64,000 nucleotides of DNA from Streptomyces flaveolus (GCF_000716535.1 NZ_JNWV01000003.1:62001-126000); one strand, 5' to 3'; positions 33,581 through 42,590 are shown, numbered from the stretch's first letter. Notes: generated by a model not told the origin, from the letters alone. Program-made: numbers and translations.

Positions 33581-34369
33581 GTGCGCGTGGTCTCGTACGG
33601 AGCGGAACAGCGCGTGTACCTGCCCGCGCTCAGTGCCGGCTGGCTGACCCAGACCTTCGTGCACTGGGCGTACTCGCCCGACCAGGTGCAGCGCCTGCTG
33701 CCCGACGGTCTGGTGGTGGACACGTTCGACGGCGCCGCGTGGGTGAGCCTCACCCCGTTCGTCATGGCCGACGTGCGCCCGCCCGGGTTCCCCCTCGCCC
33801 TGCCCTCGTTCCCCGAGACCAACCTGCGGACCTATGTGCGCGACCGGAACGGCCGGGACGGGCTCTGGTTCCTGTCCATCGAGGTGTCCTCCCCGGTGAT
33901 GCTGGCCGCCCGCGCCGTCGGGGTGCCATACCACGTCGGCCGGCTGGAGGTGGCGCGGCGCGGGGACGCCGTGGTCTACACAGGCGCCCGGCGGGGCGGC
34001 GGGCCCTCCTACGAGGTGGCCGTCCGCCCGGGCGAGCCGGTCCGTCCCGGCCCCCGGGACGTCTGGCTGACCTCGCGCTGGCGGGCGTTCACCCGGCGGC
34101 TCGGCGCGCTCTGGGAGACGCCCGTCGAGCACGCGCCCTGGCCGGTGCGCGAGGCACGGCTCGGCACCGTCGAGGAGACCCTCACCCGGGCGGCGGGGTT
34201 GCCGCCGCCCACGACCGCACCGCTGGTGCACTACTCGGACGGCCTGCACAAGGTGCGCCTGGGCCTCTCGCACCCCGTACGGCCGGCTCGCGGCCGGGGT
34301 TCGGGCGACGGCCCGCCGGCCACACCGCATCCACGACCCCACTGCACGAACGAAGGAGGCGCGCGATGA
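33581..34369 (+). CDS. DUF2071 (YqjF-like) protein
   Basis: Protein of 262 residues of the DUF2071 family, a beta-barrel fold of the acetoacetate-decarboxylase type with unknown role. Recognised from FVHWAYSPDQVQRLLPDGLVVDTFDGAAWVSLTPFVM near the start, ETNLRTYVRDRNGRDGLWFLSIE, and LVHYSDGLHKVRLG near the end. The C-terminal 40 residues are low complexity. GTG 33581 follows GGGGGAG. The stop overlaps the next gene (ATGA). Confidence 0.85.
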   Translation: MRVVSYGAEQRVYLPALSAGWLTQTFVHWAYSPDQVQRLLPDGLVVDTFDGAAWVSLTPFVMADVRPPGFPLALPSFPETNLRTYVRDRNGRDGLWFLSIEVSSPVMLAARAVGVPYHVGRLEVARRGDAVVYTGARRGGGPSYEVAVRPGEPVRPGPRDVWLTSRWRAFTRRLGALWETPVEHAPWPVREARLGTVEETLTRAAGLPPPTTAPLVHYSDGLHKVRLGLSHPVRPARGRGSGDGPPATPHPRPHCTNEGGAR

Positions 34370-34908
34370 ACCGTCCCGCCACACCCCGGCCCCAGAGCAC
34401 GGGCGGCGCCGACATGAAGCTGCTCGGCATCTACCTCAACGACCACCTCGCCGGTGCCACGGCGGGGACCCAGCGGATCGGCCACCTGGTGCGGTCCACC
34501 CGGGGTTCCGCGCTCGGCAGAGCCCTCCGGCCGGTCGCCGTGGAGATCGGCGAGGACCGTGCGGCACTGCTGGACATCATGCGGGACCTGGACGTGCCGG
34601 TGCGGCGCGCCAAGGTCTGCGCCGGCTGGACGGCCGAGAAGGTGGCGCGCCTGAAGCTGAACGGCCGTCTGGTACGGCGTTCTCCGCTCAGTACGGTGCT
34701 GGAGCTGGAGGCGATGCGGCTGGCGGTCGAGGGCAAGGCGGCGGGGTGGCTCACCCTGCGCCGGCTCGCCACGACCGACAAGCGTCTGGACCCCGGCCGG
34801 CTCGACACCCTTCTGGAACGGGCCCGGCGTCAGCAGGACACCGTGGAGGAGTGGCGCCTGCGCCAGGCGGACACGGCGCTGCGCACGGCCGCCCCGGCCC
34901 CGGCGTGA
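34366..34908 (+). CDS. Conserved helical protein of unknown function
   Basis: 180 residues, predicted mostly helical, with a conserved-looking core LLGIYLNDHLAGATAGTQRIGHLV and LSTVLELEAMRLAVEGKAAGW. No enzyme motifs are seen; the layout of acidic residues on helices recalls ferritin-like bundles, but metal ligands are not convincing. ATG 34366 follows a perfect AAGGAGG and overlaps the DUF2071 stop, so the two proteins are made together. Confidence 0.75.
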   Translation: MNRPATPRPQSTGGADMKLLGIYLNDHLAGATAGTQRIGHLVRSTRGSALGRALRPVAVEIGEDRAALLDIMRDLDVPVRRAKVCAGWTAEKVARLKLNGRLVRRSPLSTVLELEAMRLAVEGKAAGWLTLRRLATTDKRLDPGRLDTLLERARRQQDTVEEWRLRQADTALRTAAPAPA

Positions 34909-34969
34909 CCTCCGGTCCCCGCCCGGCGAACCCGACCACCGGCCGACCCCTCCGCCGAGCGACCGGCCC

Positions 34970-35262
34970 CCTGCACCGGCCTGGCCGGCCCCGGCACCGA
35001 CCAGCACGCCCCGAGCCGCGACCAAGCAGACCCCAGCCACTGACGAGGACACCTCGACCCCTGACCGGCAGACCCCGGCACCGACCGGAACCACACGGAC
35101 ACCGGCCGGCAGACCACAAACACCGACCAGCACGCCCCAGGCACCGACCAGCACGTCCTCGCGGAGCGATCGACCGGCACGCCGCGAGCCCCGACCGGCA
35201 CACCCCGAACCCCGACCAGCACGCCCCGCGGAGCGACCGGCACGCCCCGGCGCGGGGAGGCA
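34970..35262. repeat. Degenerate 21-bp minisatellite
   Basis: Some twelve units of about 21 bases, typified by ACCAGCACGCCCCGCGGAGCG and ACCGGCACACCCCGAACCCC, fill most of the 440-base gap before the DMT transporter gene. A few units are 26 bases or diverged. No gene is supported on either strand here. Confidence 0.8.
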
Positions 35263-35351
35263 CCGGTCGACCCGCGGCGGGCCCTGCCGTTCCGTAGCCT
35301 GAGAAGGCCCGAAGCTCCTCCGGGAGACCGACCCGCAGGCAGGAGACGGTC

Positions 35352-36233
35352 GTGATCGAACTGGCCGCGGCGTTCGCCGTCGCGGGAGCGGCGAGCAACG
35401 CCGTGGGCACCGCCTTCCAGCGCAAGGCGGCGTCCGTCTCCCGGGGCAGCGGGGTCCGGCTGGTCGCGGAGCTGGCACGCCGGCCGGTCTGGCTGATCGG
35501 CATGGCCGGGGTGGTCTGCGCCGCGCTGTTCCAGAGCCTGGCCCTGGTCAACGGCCCGCTCGCGCTGGTCCAGCCGCTCTTCATCCTGGAGCTGCCCTTC
35601 GCGCTGCTCGTCGCCGCCCCGCTGATGCACCGGCGGCTGCCGTCCTGGGGCTGGTGGGGGGTGGGCGGCTGCGTGGCCGGGCTCGCCCTCCTGCTGGTCG
35701 CCGCCGCCCCGCACGGCGCCGCCGACCAGGCGCGGCTCGTCCGCTGGATCCCGGCCCTGTGTCTGTGTCTCGGCGCGATGGCCGTGGCCGTCCTGCTGGC
35801 CGGCCGGGGGCGTCCGCCGGCCCGGCGCGCCGCGCTGCTGGCGGGCGCGTCCGCGACGGGCAACGCCCTGACCGCCGCCCTGCTGAAGTCGGCCTCCGGC
35901 ACGTTCGCCGACCACGGCTTCGCGGCGTTCCTGCGGTCGTGGCAGACGTACGGCTTCGCGCTGGCCGGGGTGGCCGCCGTGATCCTGCTGGAGAACGCGC
36001 TCCAGGCCGGGCCGCTGGCCGCCGCGCAACCCGCGCTGACCATCGGCGACGCGGTGGTGAGCCTGGCCCTGGGCGTCTTCCTGTTCGGGGAGCGGATCCG
36101 GACGGGCTGGTGGCTCGTACCGGAGGCGTGCGGGGCCCTGATGATCGTGGCGGGCGTGCTGGTCCTCAGCCGGGCCGTCCAGCGCATCGTCATACTGCCG
36201 GTCCCGGCCGAGGAACGGCACCCCGCGACGTGA
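35352..36233 (+). CDS. DMT-superfamily transporter (EamA-like)
   Basis: Integral membrane protein of 293 residues with nine to ten helices in two halves, e.g. AAAFAVAGAASNAVGTAFQRKAA at the start and AAQPALTIGDAVVSLALGVFLFGE in the second half, as in EamA/DMT permeases. The family exports or imports small metabolites; the substrate is unknown. GTG 35352 follows AGGAG. Confidence 0.85.
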   Translation: MIELAAAFAVAGAASNAVGTAFQRKAASVSRGSGVRLVAELARRPVWLIGMAGVVCAALFQSLALVNGPLALVQPLFILELPFALLVAAPLMHRRLPSWGWWGVGGCVAGLALLLVAAAPHGAADQARLVRWIPALCLCLGAMAVAVLLAGRGRPPARRAALLAGASATGNALTAALLKSASGTFADHGFAAFLRSWQTYGFALAGVAAVILLENALQAGPLAAAQPALTIGDAVVSLALGVFLFGERIRTGWWLVPEACGALMIVAGVLVLSRAVQRIVILPVPAEERHPAT

Positions 36234-36270
36234 GGTCGTTCAGCGGCCCCCGGTCACTCGGAGGCCTCCC

Positions 36271-36663
36271 TCAGCCCTCGACGGGGCGGCGGGCGTAGAC
36301 CTCGATCTCGATCTTCATGCGGGGGTCGGACAGACCGCACTGCAGCATGGTGGCGGCCGGGCGGACGTCACCGAAGCGGCGGCGCAGCACCGGCCAGCAG
36401 GGCTCGAAGTCGGCGCGGTCCGGCAGCAGGTAGCGCACGCGCACCACGTCGGCGAAGGTGCACCCCGCCTCGGCCAGCGCGGCCCCGATGTTGCGCAGAC
36501 ACTGCTCGGCCTGCTCCACCACGTCCTCGGATATCGTCATGGTGGTGTAGTCGAACCCGGTGGTCCCGGAGACATGCACCCGGTCGCCGTCGACCACGGC
36601 ACGGGCGTAACCGATCTGTTCCTCGAAGGTGGAGCCGCTGAGGATCGCGCGTCGTTCCGTCAT
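36271..36663 (-). CDS. RidA (YjgF/YER057c) family protein
   Basis: 130 residues. Family motifs VHVSGTTGFDY and C-terminal MKIEIEVYARRP, with the acidic residue at the end. The usual active RidA Arg in the R-x-x-x-V position is seen in ADVVRVRYLLPD. Members hydrolyse reactive enamine/imine intermediates. ATG 36663 is chosen; no strong ribosome site is visible. Convergent with the DMT gene. Confidence 0.85.
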   Translation of the reverse strand: MTERRAILSGSTFEEQIGYARAVVDGDRVHVSGTTGFDYTTMTISEDVVEQAEQCLRNIGAALAEAGCTFADVVRVRYLLPDRADFEPCWPVLRRRFGDVRPAATMLQCGLSDPRMKIEIEVYARRPVEG

Positions 36664-36723
36664 GGGCCGCACGCTAGGTGATCGGCGTTCGGCACGTCCA
36701 ACAGTCCGTGCGCCGCGGCCGTC

Positions 36724-37206
36724 TCACTGCTCGGCCCGCACCCGGTGCCGGCTCATGACGGAGACCCGGTTGAAGGCGTTGATGGTGACGGCCACCCAGA
36801 TCACCGCGGATATCTGGTCCTCGGTGAGGACGTCCCGCGCCGCCGCGTAGGCGGCGTCCTGCGCGGCGGTTCCGGTCGCGTCCGTGGTCGCCTCGGCGAG
36901 GGCCAGGGCGGCTCGCTCGGCGGGCGTGAAGAGGTCGGTGTCGCGCCAGGCGGCGAGCACGCCGAGGCGCTGCGGGGTGTCTCCCGCGCGCAGCGCCGCC
37001 CGGGTGTGCAGGTGCAGGCAGTAGGCGCAGCCGTTCATCTGGGACACACGGAGGTTGACCAGTTCGACCAGCACGCGGTCCAGGCCCGCGTCGGCGGTGA
37101 CGGCGCGCACCGCCTCGGACGTCTGCACCAGCGCGTGGTACGCCTTCGGGCTCTGCTTGTCGATGTAGATCCGCCGGTCGGCGCCGGCCGGGACGGGACT
37201 GGTCAA
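36724..37206 (-). CDS. AhpD-like carboxymuconolactone decarboxylase-family protein
   Basis: 160 residues. The AhpD core LVNLRVSQMNGCAYCLHLHTRAAL carries the redox CxxC pair and the following His, and the C-terminal helix VIWVAVTINAFNRVSV is conserved. Probably a peroxidase-type protein that uses the cysteine pair. TTG 37206 is the start, as a strong GGAGGAG sits seven bases upstream and no ATG or GTG fits. Confidence 0.9.
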   Translation of the reverse strand: MTSPVPAGADRRIYIDKQSPKAYHALVQTSEAVRAVTADAGLDRVLVELVNLRVSQMNGCAYCLHLHTRAALRAGDTPQRLGVLAAWRDTDLFTPAERAALALAEATTDATGTAAQDAAYAAARDVLTEDQISAVIWVAVTINAFNRVSVMSRHRVRAEQ

Positions 37207-37282
37207 CCTGGGCTCCTCCGCACGGCAGCTTTGTTGAACGTGAAACTATCACGACCGGCCCGGAGGTGCGGAGGCGGCAGGG

Positions 37283-37348
37283 CTACCAGGTGACCGGGAG
37301 TTCGCGGGCACAGTGGATCACCGCGCCGAGCTCGCCCAGGGACGCCCG
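37283..37348 (-). pseudogene. C-terminal fragment of a second cytochrome P450
   Basis: The last 21 codons before a TAG read RASLGELGAVIHCARELPVTW; the end RELPVTW is identical to that of the intact P450 located 110 bases upstream, with different surrounding codons. Nothing like the heme motif precedes it. It looks like the tail left from a lost P450 gene or from a partial duplication. Confidence 0.45.
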
Positions 37349-37394
37349 ACACGGCGGCGAGGCAGTGGTCCAGGCCGCGCAGGACCCGGCGCGG

Positions 37395-38645
37395 TCACCA
37401 CGTCACCGGGAGTTCCCGCAGCGGCCGGGTCAACAGGCCGTCCACGACCCGGAGTTCACCGGGCGGCACGGCGAGTTCGAGACCGGGCAGGCGGCGCAGC
37501 AGGACGCCGAGCACGGTCTGCATCTCGATGCGGGCCAGGGCCTGCCCCAGGCAGGAGTGCGGGCCGGCCCCGAAGGCGAGGTGGGGGTTGGGCGTGCGCG
37601 CGACGTCCAGGTCGTGGGCGTCGGCGAAGGCGCTCTCGTCGCGGTTGGCCGCGGCCATGTTGCACACCACCGTCGCGCCGCGCGGTACGACCGTGTCGCC
37701 GGCCTCGAAGTCCTCGTGGACGTACCGGATCATGCCGAAGCCGGCGCCGTTGGGGTCGAAGCGGAGCACCTCCTCCACGGCCGGACGGATCAGCGAGGGG
37801 TCGGCGAGCACACGCTCCCACCGGCCGGGCCGGTCGGCCAGCAGATGGGCGACCATCGCCGTGATGAAGCCGGCGGTCGTCTCGTGTCCGGCGATGAGCA
37901 GCGCCTGCCCGGTGGCGGTGAGCGCGGCGTCGGACATGGGCCGGCCCTCCGCGTCCGTCGCCGTGATGAGCAGGGTGAGCAGGTCCGCGTCGCCCTCGGC
38001 CGGCTCCCCCGCCCGCACCGCCGCGCGCTTGTCCGCGATCAGGCCGGCCATGTGGTCGGCGAACGCGGTGTAGGCGGCCTCGATCTCCTGCCGCGTGTAC
38101 CTCGTCATGCTCAGGAACGTGTCGGACCAGCGTTTGAACCGGTCCCGGTCCCGCTCCGGGACGCCGAGCATCGAGCAGATCACGAAGACCGGCAGCGGGA
38201 AGGCCAGGTGGGTGAGGAGGTCGGCGGGCCGCCCGGCCGCCAGCATGCCGTCGATCAGCCGGTCGGACATGGCCTCGATCCGCGGCCCGAGGGCACGCAT
38301 GCGGGGCGCGGTGAACCAGCGGCCGAGCATCCGCCGCCAGCGTTCGTGCCCTTCGGCGTTGAGCGTCCGGGCCATCGGGCTGGTGAAGATGCTCGACTCG
38401 CCCTCGGCGACGCGGGCCGCGCCGGGGCTGTTCGCGCCCTCACGGCTCAGCCGGGGGTCGCTGAGCGCGCGCCGGACGTCGGCGTAGCGGGTCAGCAGGG
38501 TCGCCTCGTCCCCGCTGGGCAGCGTCACCCTCGCCACGGGGCACCGCTGCCGCAGCTCCGCCCACCGGGCGGGCGGTTCCAGTGCGGCGGGGCCGGTCAG
38601 CGGATAGCGGAAGGGCGGTGTGTCCTGTTCCCGCACCTCGGTCAT
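37395..38645 (-). CDS. Cytochrome P450 monooxygenase
   Basis: Soluble bacterial P450 of 416 residues with all signature parts: I-helix LLIAGHETTAGF (proton-relay Thr present), K-helix ExxR in EEVLRF, and the heme loop FGAGPHSCLGQALAR with ligand Cys365. ATG 38645 follows GGAGG. No ferredoxin gene is adjacent, so redox partners are elsewhere, and the substrate is unknown. The promoter region carries an A+T-rich palindrome. Confidence 0.95.
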   Translation of the reverse strand: MTEVREQDTPPFRYPLTGPAALEPPARWAELRQRCPVARVTLPSGDEATLLTRYADVRRALSDPRLSREGANSPGAARVAEGESSIFTSPMARTLNAEGHERWRRMLGRWFTAPRMRALGPRIEAMSDRLIDGMLAAGRPADLLTHLAFPLPVFVICSMLGVPERDRDRFKRWSDTFLSMTRYTRQEIEAAYTAFADHMAGLIADKRAAVRAGEPAEGDADLLTLLITATDAEGRPMSDAALTATGQALLIAGHETTAGFITAMVAHLLADRPGRWERVLADPSLIRPAVEEVLRFDPNGAGFGMIRYVHEDFEAGDTVVPRGATVVCNMAAANRDESAFADAHDLDVARTPNPHLAFGAGPHSCLGQALARIEMQTVLGVLLRRLPGLELAVPPGELRVVDGLLTRPLRELPVTW

Positions 38646-38697
38646 GCGTGCCTCCAGGGGGCGGCCGGTCCAAGCGGACTCTCGACCTCCACTAAAG

Positions 38698-38715
38698 TTA
38701 AAGCACATGCTTTAA
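38698..38715. promoter_or_regulatory. Palindromic operator candidate before the P450 gene
   Basis: TTAAAGCA and TGCTTTAA separated by two bases, a perfect 8-bp inverted repeat in an otherwise G+C-rich region 53-70 bases before the P450 start. Typical of a MarR- or TetR-like site; no such regulator gene is adjacent. Confidence 0.6.
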
Positions 38716-38763
38716 GCAAGCGCCTGACGGAGTGAGGCGGGTGGAGAGTCCGGGAAGCGGGAG

Positions 38764-38798
38764 CGTCGGTCCGCGCCCCGGCGGAGCGCGGACCGACG
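38764..38798 (-). terminator. Terminator after the secreted hydrolase pair
   Basis: Perfect 13-bp stem (38764-38776 with 38786-38798) around a 9-base loop, 13 bases past the stop. Confidence 0.7.
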
Positions 38799-38811
38799 GG
38801 CGACCCGGTGG

Positions 38812-40371
38812 TCAGCCGGTGGGGCAGATCAGGTCGGCGGGCGGGAGGTGGCCGGTCGCCAAATAGCGGTTGACCGCGCCGTCCACGCACCGGCTGCCGA
38901 AGACTCCGTACACCGCGTGCTGGTCCGCTCCGCGCAGCGTCACCAGGCGGGAGCTGGGCCAGTTGCGGCGCACCGCCTCGGCCATGGGGTAGACCGTGCG
39001 CGGATCGCCGGTGGCGTTGACGAGCAGGGTGGGCAGGTCGTCGCGGACCGTCGTCGGGCGTTCGCGCGGCGGCGCCCAGAACGCGCACGCGTTGATGTTG
39101 TTCGTGACGGGCGCGAACAGCGTGTCCCGGCTGCCGGCACGCCGGAGATCGCGCCAGTACGTCTCCGGGTCGCGCGGCGCGGCCACGTCCCCGCACAGGA
39201 TGGCGGTCTGTGCGCTGCCGTAGGAGGACTCGTGCCCGGTCAGCACGAACTCCAGCGCCGAGGCCAGCCACGGCGAGGGGGTGACCCGCCGGCCGTCGGC
39301 GGCCCGTCGCAGGTCCCGCACGCCCCGGGCGAAGTCGCCGTACGCCGTGGGGTCGTCCTGCGAGAGACCGTTGAAGACGATGACGGGCAGGACGTGGTCG
39401 TCCACCCGGTACCCGCCGACACGCAGGGGCGTGCGGGCGGCCGCCGACCGGACCGCCTCCACGGTGGCCAGTACAGCGGTCCCGGTGCGCCCGAGTCCGT
39501 AGGTCGCGTGGTGGGCGGCGGTCCAGTCGGCCCAGTCGCGCAGGGCGTGCCGGTTGGCCTCCTCCGTGCCCCGCAGCAGCCGCGGACCGTAGCGGGCGGG
39601 GTCGGCCACGCCGTCCAGGACGACCCGGTCGGTGCGCCAGGGGAACATCGTCGCGTACACCTGACCGAGGTAGGTGCCGTAGGAGTAGCCGAGGTAGGAG
39701 ATCCTGCGCTCGCCCAGCGCCGCCCGGATGACGTCCATGTCGCGCGCGGTGTTCCGGGTGGTGGCGTACGGCAACAGGTCACCGGCGTGGGTGCGGCAGC
39801 GGCGGGCGAGGTCGGCGGAGAGGGCGACCGTGCGCTCGAAGCCGGCGCGGCCGGTGCCGGCGCCGCGGATCATGCTGCCGGTGGGCCAGTGGCAGTCCAG
39901 CGTGGTGCTGCGGCCGACGAAGCGGGGGTCCACGCCGACCACGTCGTAGCGTTCGGCGACGTCCTTCATGGCCTTGCGCACCCACGGCGGATCACCGAGC
40001 GTCTGTCCGCCCGGCCCGCCGCTGTTGAGCAAAAGCGCGCCGACGCGGTGGGCGGTGTCGGTGCCCCGGATCCGGGATATCGCGACGGTGATCGTACGGC
40101 CGTAGGGGCGCTTGTAGTCCAACGGCACGGTGACGTCGGCGCATTGGGCGCCGGCCTGTTCGAGTTCCTTGCCGGTGGCGTCGTCGGGGCCGAGGCGGCA
40201 GCTCTTCCAGTGCAGGTGCTGGTGGTGGTAGCGGGCGAGGGGGTCCGCGGCCGGCCGGGCCGAGGCGGCCGACGCGGGGGCGGTGCCCAGGGCCAGGGCG
40301 CCCGCGAGGGACAGGGCGACGGCCGCCGGGCCGCGGGAGAGGAGGCGACGTGGACGGGTCGCGTGGGTCAT
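38812..40371 (-). CDS. Secreted alpha/beta hydrolase, tripeptidyl-aminopeptidase type (S33)
   Basis: Exported hydrolase of 519 residues. Signal peptide (RRLLSRGPAAVALSLAGALA to PASAAS), then an alpha/beta-hydrolase domain with oxyanion motif LLLNSGGPGGQ and nucleophile YLGYSYGTYLGQ, and a C-terminal TAP-like domain with Asp in VNATGDPRT and His in LRGADQHAVYG. Streptomycete members trim tripeptides or hydrolyse esters outside the cell. ATG 40371 overlaps the stop of the S12 gene (ATGA), so its translation is coupled to that gene. AAGGA lies eight bases upstream. Confidence 0.88.
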   Translation of the reverse strand: MTHATRPRRLLSRGPAAVALSLAGALALGTAPASAASARPAADPLARYHHQHLHWKSCRLGPDDATGKELEQAGAQCADVTVPLDYKRPYGRTITVAISRIRGTDTAHRVGALLLNSGGPGGQTLGDPPWVRKAMKDVAERYDVVGVDPRFVGRSTTLDCHWPTGSMIRGAGTGRAGFERTVALSADLARRCRTHAGDLLPYATTRNTARDMDVIRAALGERRISYLGYSYGTYLGQVYATMFPWRTDRVVLDGVADPARYGPRLLRGTEEANRHALRDWADWTAAHHATYGLGRTGTAVLATVEAVRSAAARTPLRVGGYRVDDHVLPVIVFNGLSQDDPTAYGDFARGVRDLRRAADGRRVTPSPWLASALEFVLTGHESSYGSAQTAILCGDVAAPRDPETYWRDLRRAGSRDTLFAPVTNNINACAFWAPPRERPTTVRDDLPTLLVNATGDPRTVYPMAEAVRRNWPSSRLVTLRGADQHAVYGVFGSRCVDGAVNRYLATGHLPPADLICPTG

Positions 40372-41615
40372 GCGGGGTTCCTTTCGGTGGACGGGCCCTC
40401 GCAGAGGGCTGTGTCGACGACGTCGAGGAAGTCCTGTTCGGCCTGGAGCGTGGCGGGCACCTCGTTCAGGGCGACGGCTGCGGCGCGGCCGTCCGGGCCG
40501 GTCGCGACCAGCGCCCGGTGGCCGCCGGGCACGGTCCCGGCGTGCCCCCACCAGCTGCCGCCGCAGGACAGCGGTGAGGAGATCAGGCCGAGCCCGTAGC
40601 GGGCGCCGGGCCAGAGCCGGTCGGGGTCGGCGGCCACCGTGCGCCGCATCTCGGCGCGTTGTGCCGCGGGCAGCAGCCGGCCGGTGAGCAGCGCGCGGGC
40701 GAACCGGCTCAGGTCGGCCGGCGTGGACACCAGGGCCCCGCCGACCCCGCCGAAGGTCGTGTTCCAGGCGGTGCCGTCCACCCGGCGGCCGTCGTCCGCG
40801 GTGAAGTAGCTGTGCGAGTGCGGGCCCCGGATGCGGGTGTCGTCTCCGGGCCAGTACGTGTCGCGCAGCCCCAGGGGCGCGATGATCCGGCGGGTGATCT
40901 CCGTCTCCGGACTGTGGCCGGTGACCTCGCGCACGATCATTCCGGCGACGAGGTAGTTCGTGGTCGCGTAGTGCCAGGTCTGCTCCGGGCGCGGCAGCCG
41001 CAGGGCGCGGGCGATGAGCCGGCGCGGCTCGAAGTGGCGGTACCGCAGTCGTTCGATGTGCTGCCACTCGGGTGCGTCGAGGTAGTCGGGCAGCCCGCTG
41101 GTGTGCTGGAGGAGCTGCCGTACGGTGATCCGGCGGCCGTCGTACCCGCCGGTGCGGATCAGGCCCGGCAGGTAGCATGCGACGGGCGCGTCCAGGGACA
41201 GCCGCCGCTCGGCGGCGAGTTGCAGCACGACCGTCGCGGTGAACGTCTTGGTGACGCTGCCGACGCGCAGCCGGTCGGTGGCGTTCATGGGGCGGCCGGT
41301 GCGCAGCTCGGCCACGCCGTCGGCCGCCGTCCAGCGGGCGCAGGGGGCGTCCGGGTCGGTGCCGGTGACCAGGACCGCGGCGCCGGCGATCCGGTCGTGT
41401 GCCACGAGGTGGTGCACGGACCGGTTGAGCGCCGGGTGCGGGCCGCAGGCGCGGGGCGCGTCGCGGGGCGGCTGCGCGGCGGCGGCCGGGGCGACGGCCA
41501 CCAGGCAGGCGGTGACCAGGGCCGCGAGGCCGGTGCGCCGACGCAATGCGGAACGCGGTGGTCGGGAGGCGGAACCCGGTGGACGGGCTGCGGGGCTCGA
41601 TAAGGAGATCGCCAT
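40368..41615 (-). CDS. Secreted serine beta-lactamase-fold hydrolase (S12) with a TTA codon
   Basis: Exported penicillin-binding-fold enzyme of 415 residues, D,D-peptidase or esterase type. Signal segment GLAALVTACLVAVAPAAAA, then SxxK as GSVTKTFTA, YxN as YATTNYLVAG and HxG as GHAGTVPGG. Codon 5 is TTA (41601-41603), very rare in streptomycetes and read only by the bldA tRNA, so production should depend on developmental stage. Its stop overlaps the start of the S33 gene. GGGGG precedes ATG 41615. Confidence 0.9.
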   Translation of the reverse strand: MAISLSSPAARPPGSASRPPRSALRRRTGLAALVTACLVAVAPAAAAQPPRDAPRACGPHPALNRSVHHLVAHDRIAGAAVLVTGTDPDAPCARWTAADGVAELRTGRPMNATDRLRVGSVTKTFTATVVLQLAAERRLSLDAPVACYLPGLIRTGGYDGRRITVRQLLQHTSGLPDYLDAPEWQHIERLRYRHFEPRRLIARALRLPRPEQTWHYATTNYLVAGMIVREVTGHSPETEITRRIIAPLGLRDTYWPGDDTRIRGPHSHSYFTADDGRRVDGTAWNTTFGGVGGALVSTPADLSRFARALLTGRLLPAAQRAEMRRTVAADPDRLWPGARYGLGLISSPLSCGGSWWGHAGTVPGGHRALVATGPDGRAAAVALNEVPATLQAEQDFLDVVDTALCEGPSTERNPA

Positions 41616-41843
41616 GCCCCCTGACGCTAGGCACCGCCCGGGCCGCCCTCACTCCGGCGGGCAGGCGATTGCGGGCGGGGGACAGCACCAGCGCGCACCC
41701 GGTGGCGAGCCCCCGTACGCGCCTCACACCCCTCGGACATCCGTACCAAGGGTGAACGGCGGGCGTTGTGCCGTATCCGGAACCCGGGGCTGACACCCTG
41801 GACGGGACGAGGGGGTCCGCTCATCGCTGCGGGGGGGGCAGGC

Positions 41844-42590
41844 GTGACGGTTGAGGGCAGCGGCTCCGCCCGGAGGGTGCCGCGGCACGTGGCCTGTGTG
41901 ATGGACGGCAACGGCCGCTGGGCGGCGCGGCGTTCACTGCCGCGTACGTCGGGTCACCGCGCGGCGGAGACGACGGTGATCGACGTCATCGAGGCGGCAC
42001 GGACGGCGGGCGTGGAGTGGCTGAGCCTGTACGCGTTCTCCACCGAGAACTGGCAGCGCCCGATTGCCGAGGTCGACTTCCTGATGCGGCTGGTCCGCCG
42101 CGTGGTGCGCAAGCACGCCGCGCTGCTGCACGCGCGCGGGATCCGCTGCCGGTTCCTCGGGGTGGCGGATCCGCGCATCCCCCCGGCGCTGGCCCGGGAC
42201 TTCGCCGATCTGATGACGCTGACCGGCGAGAACCGGGGCATGACGCTGACCGTCGCCTTCGACCACGGCGGGCGCCGGGACATCGTGGCGGCGGCACGGT
42301 CCCTGATCCGCAGCGGGGTGCCTGCCGAGGCCGTGGACGAGCGGAGCTTCGCCGCTCATCTGCCCTTCCCCGACACCCCCGACGTGGACCTCGTCATCCG
42401 GACCTCCGGGGAACAGCGCATCTCCAACTTCATGCTCTGGCAGGTCGCCTACGCGGAGTGGATGTTCCCGCCGGTGCTCTGGCCCGACTTCCGCGCGCCG
42501 CACTTCGCGGAGTGCCTGCGCGCCTACCAGCAGCGCGACCGTCGCTTCGGCGGCGTGACGCCCGACGCGAACGGAGAACGACGACCGTGA
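41844..42590 (+). CDS. cis-Prenyltransferase (UppS family)
   Basis: Polyprenyl diphosphate synthase of 248 residues that adds isopentenyl units in cis configuration. Motifs in order: HVACVMDGNGRWA (catalytic Asp), SGHRAAE, SLYAFSTENW, and DLVIRTSGEQRISNFMLWQ with AYAEWMFPP, all intact. GTG 41844 follows a G-rich ribosome site. Its stop overlaps the start of the next gene (GTGA), so it is translated together with an MpaB-type oxygenase. Streptomycetes have a core UppS for wall synthesis; this may be a dedicated paralogue whose chain length cannot be told. Confidence 0.93.
   Translation: MTVEGSGSARRVPRHVACVMDGNGRWAARRSLPRTSGHRAAETTVIDVIEAARTAGVEWLSLYAFSTENWQRPIAEVDFLMRLVRRVVRKHAALLHARGIRCRFLGVADPRIPPALARDFADLMTLTGENRGMTLTVAFDHGGRRDIVAAARSLIRSGVPAEAVDERSFAAHLPFPDTPDVDLVIRTSGEQRISNFMLWQVAYAEWMFPPVLWPDFRAPHFAECLRAYQQRDRRFGGVTPDANGERRP

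Noticed and set aside
41616..41796. Upstream extension of the S12 hydrolase frame
   Set aside because: The extended frame belongs to a different reading phase of the antisense shadow, and the signal peptide fits ATG 41615.
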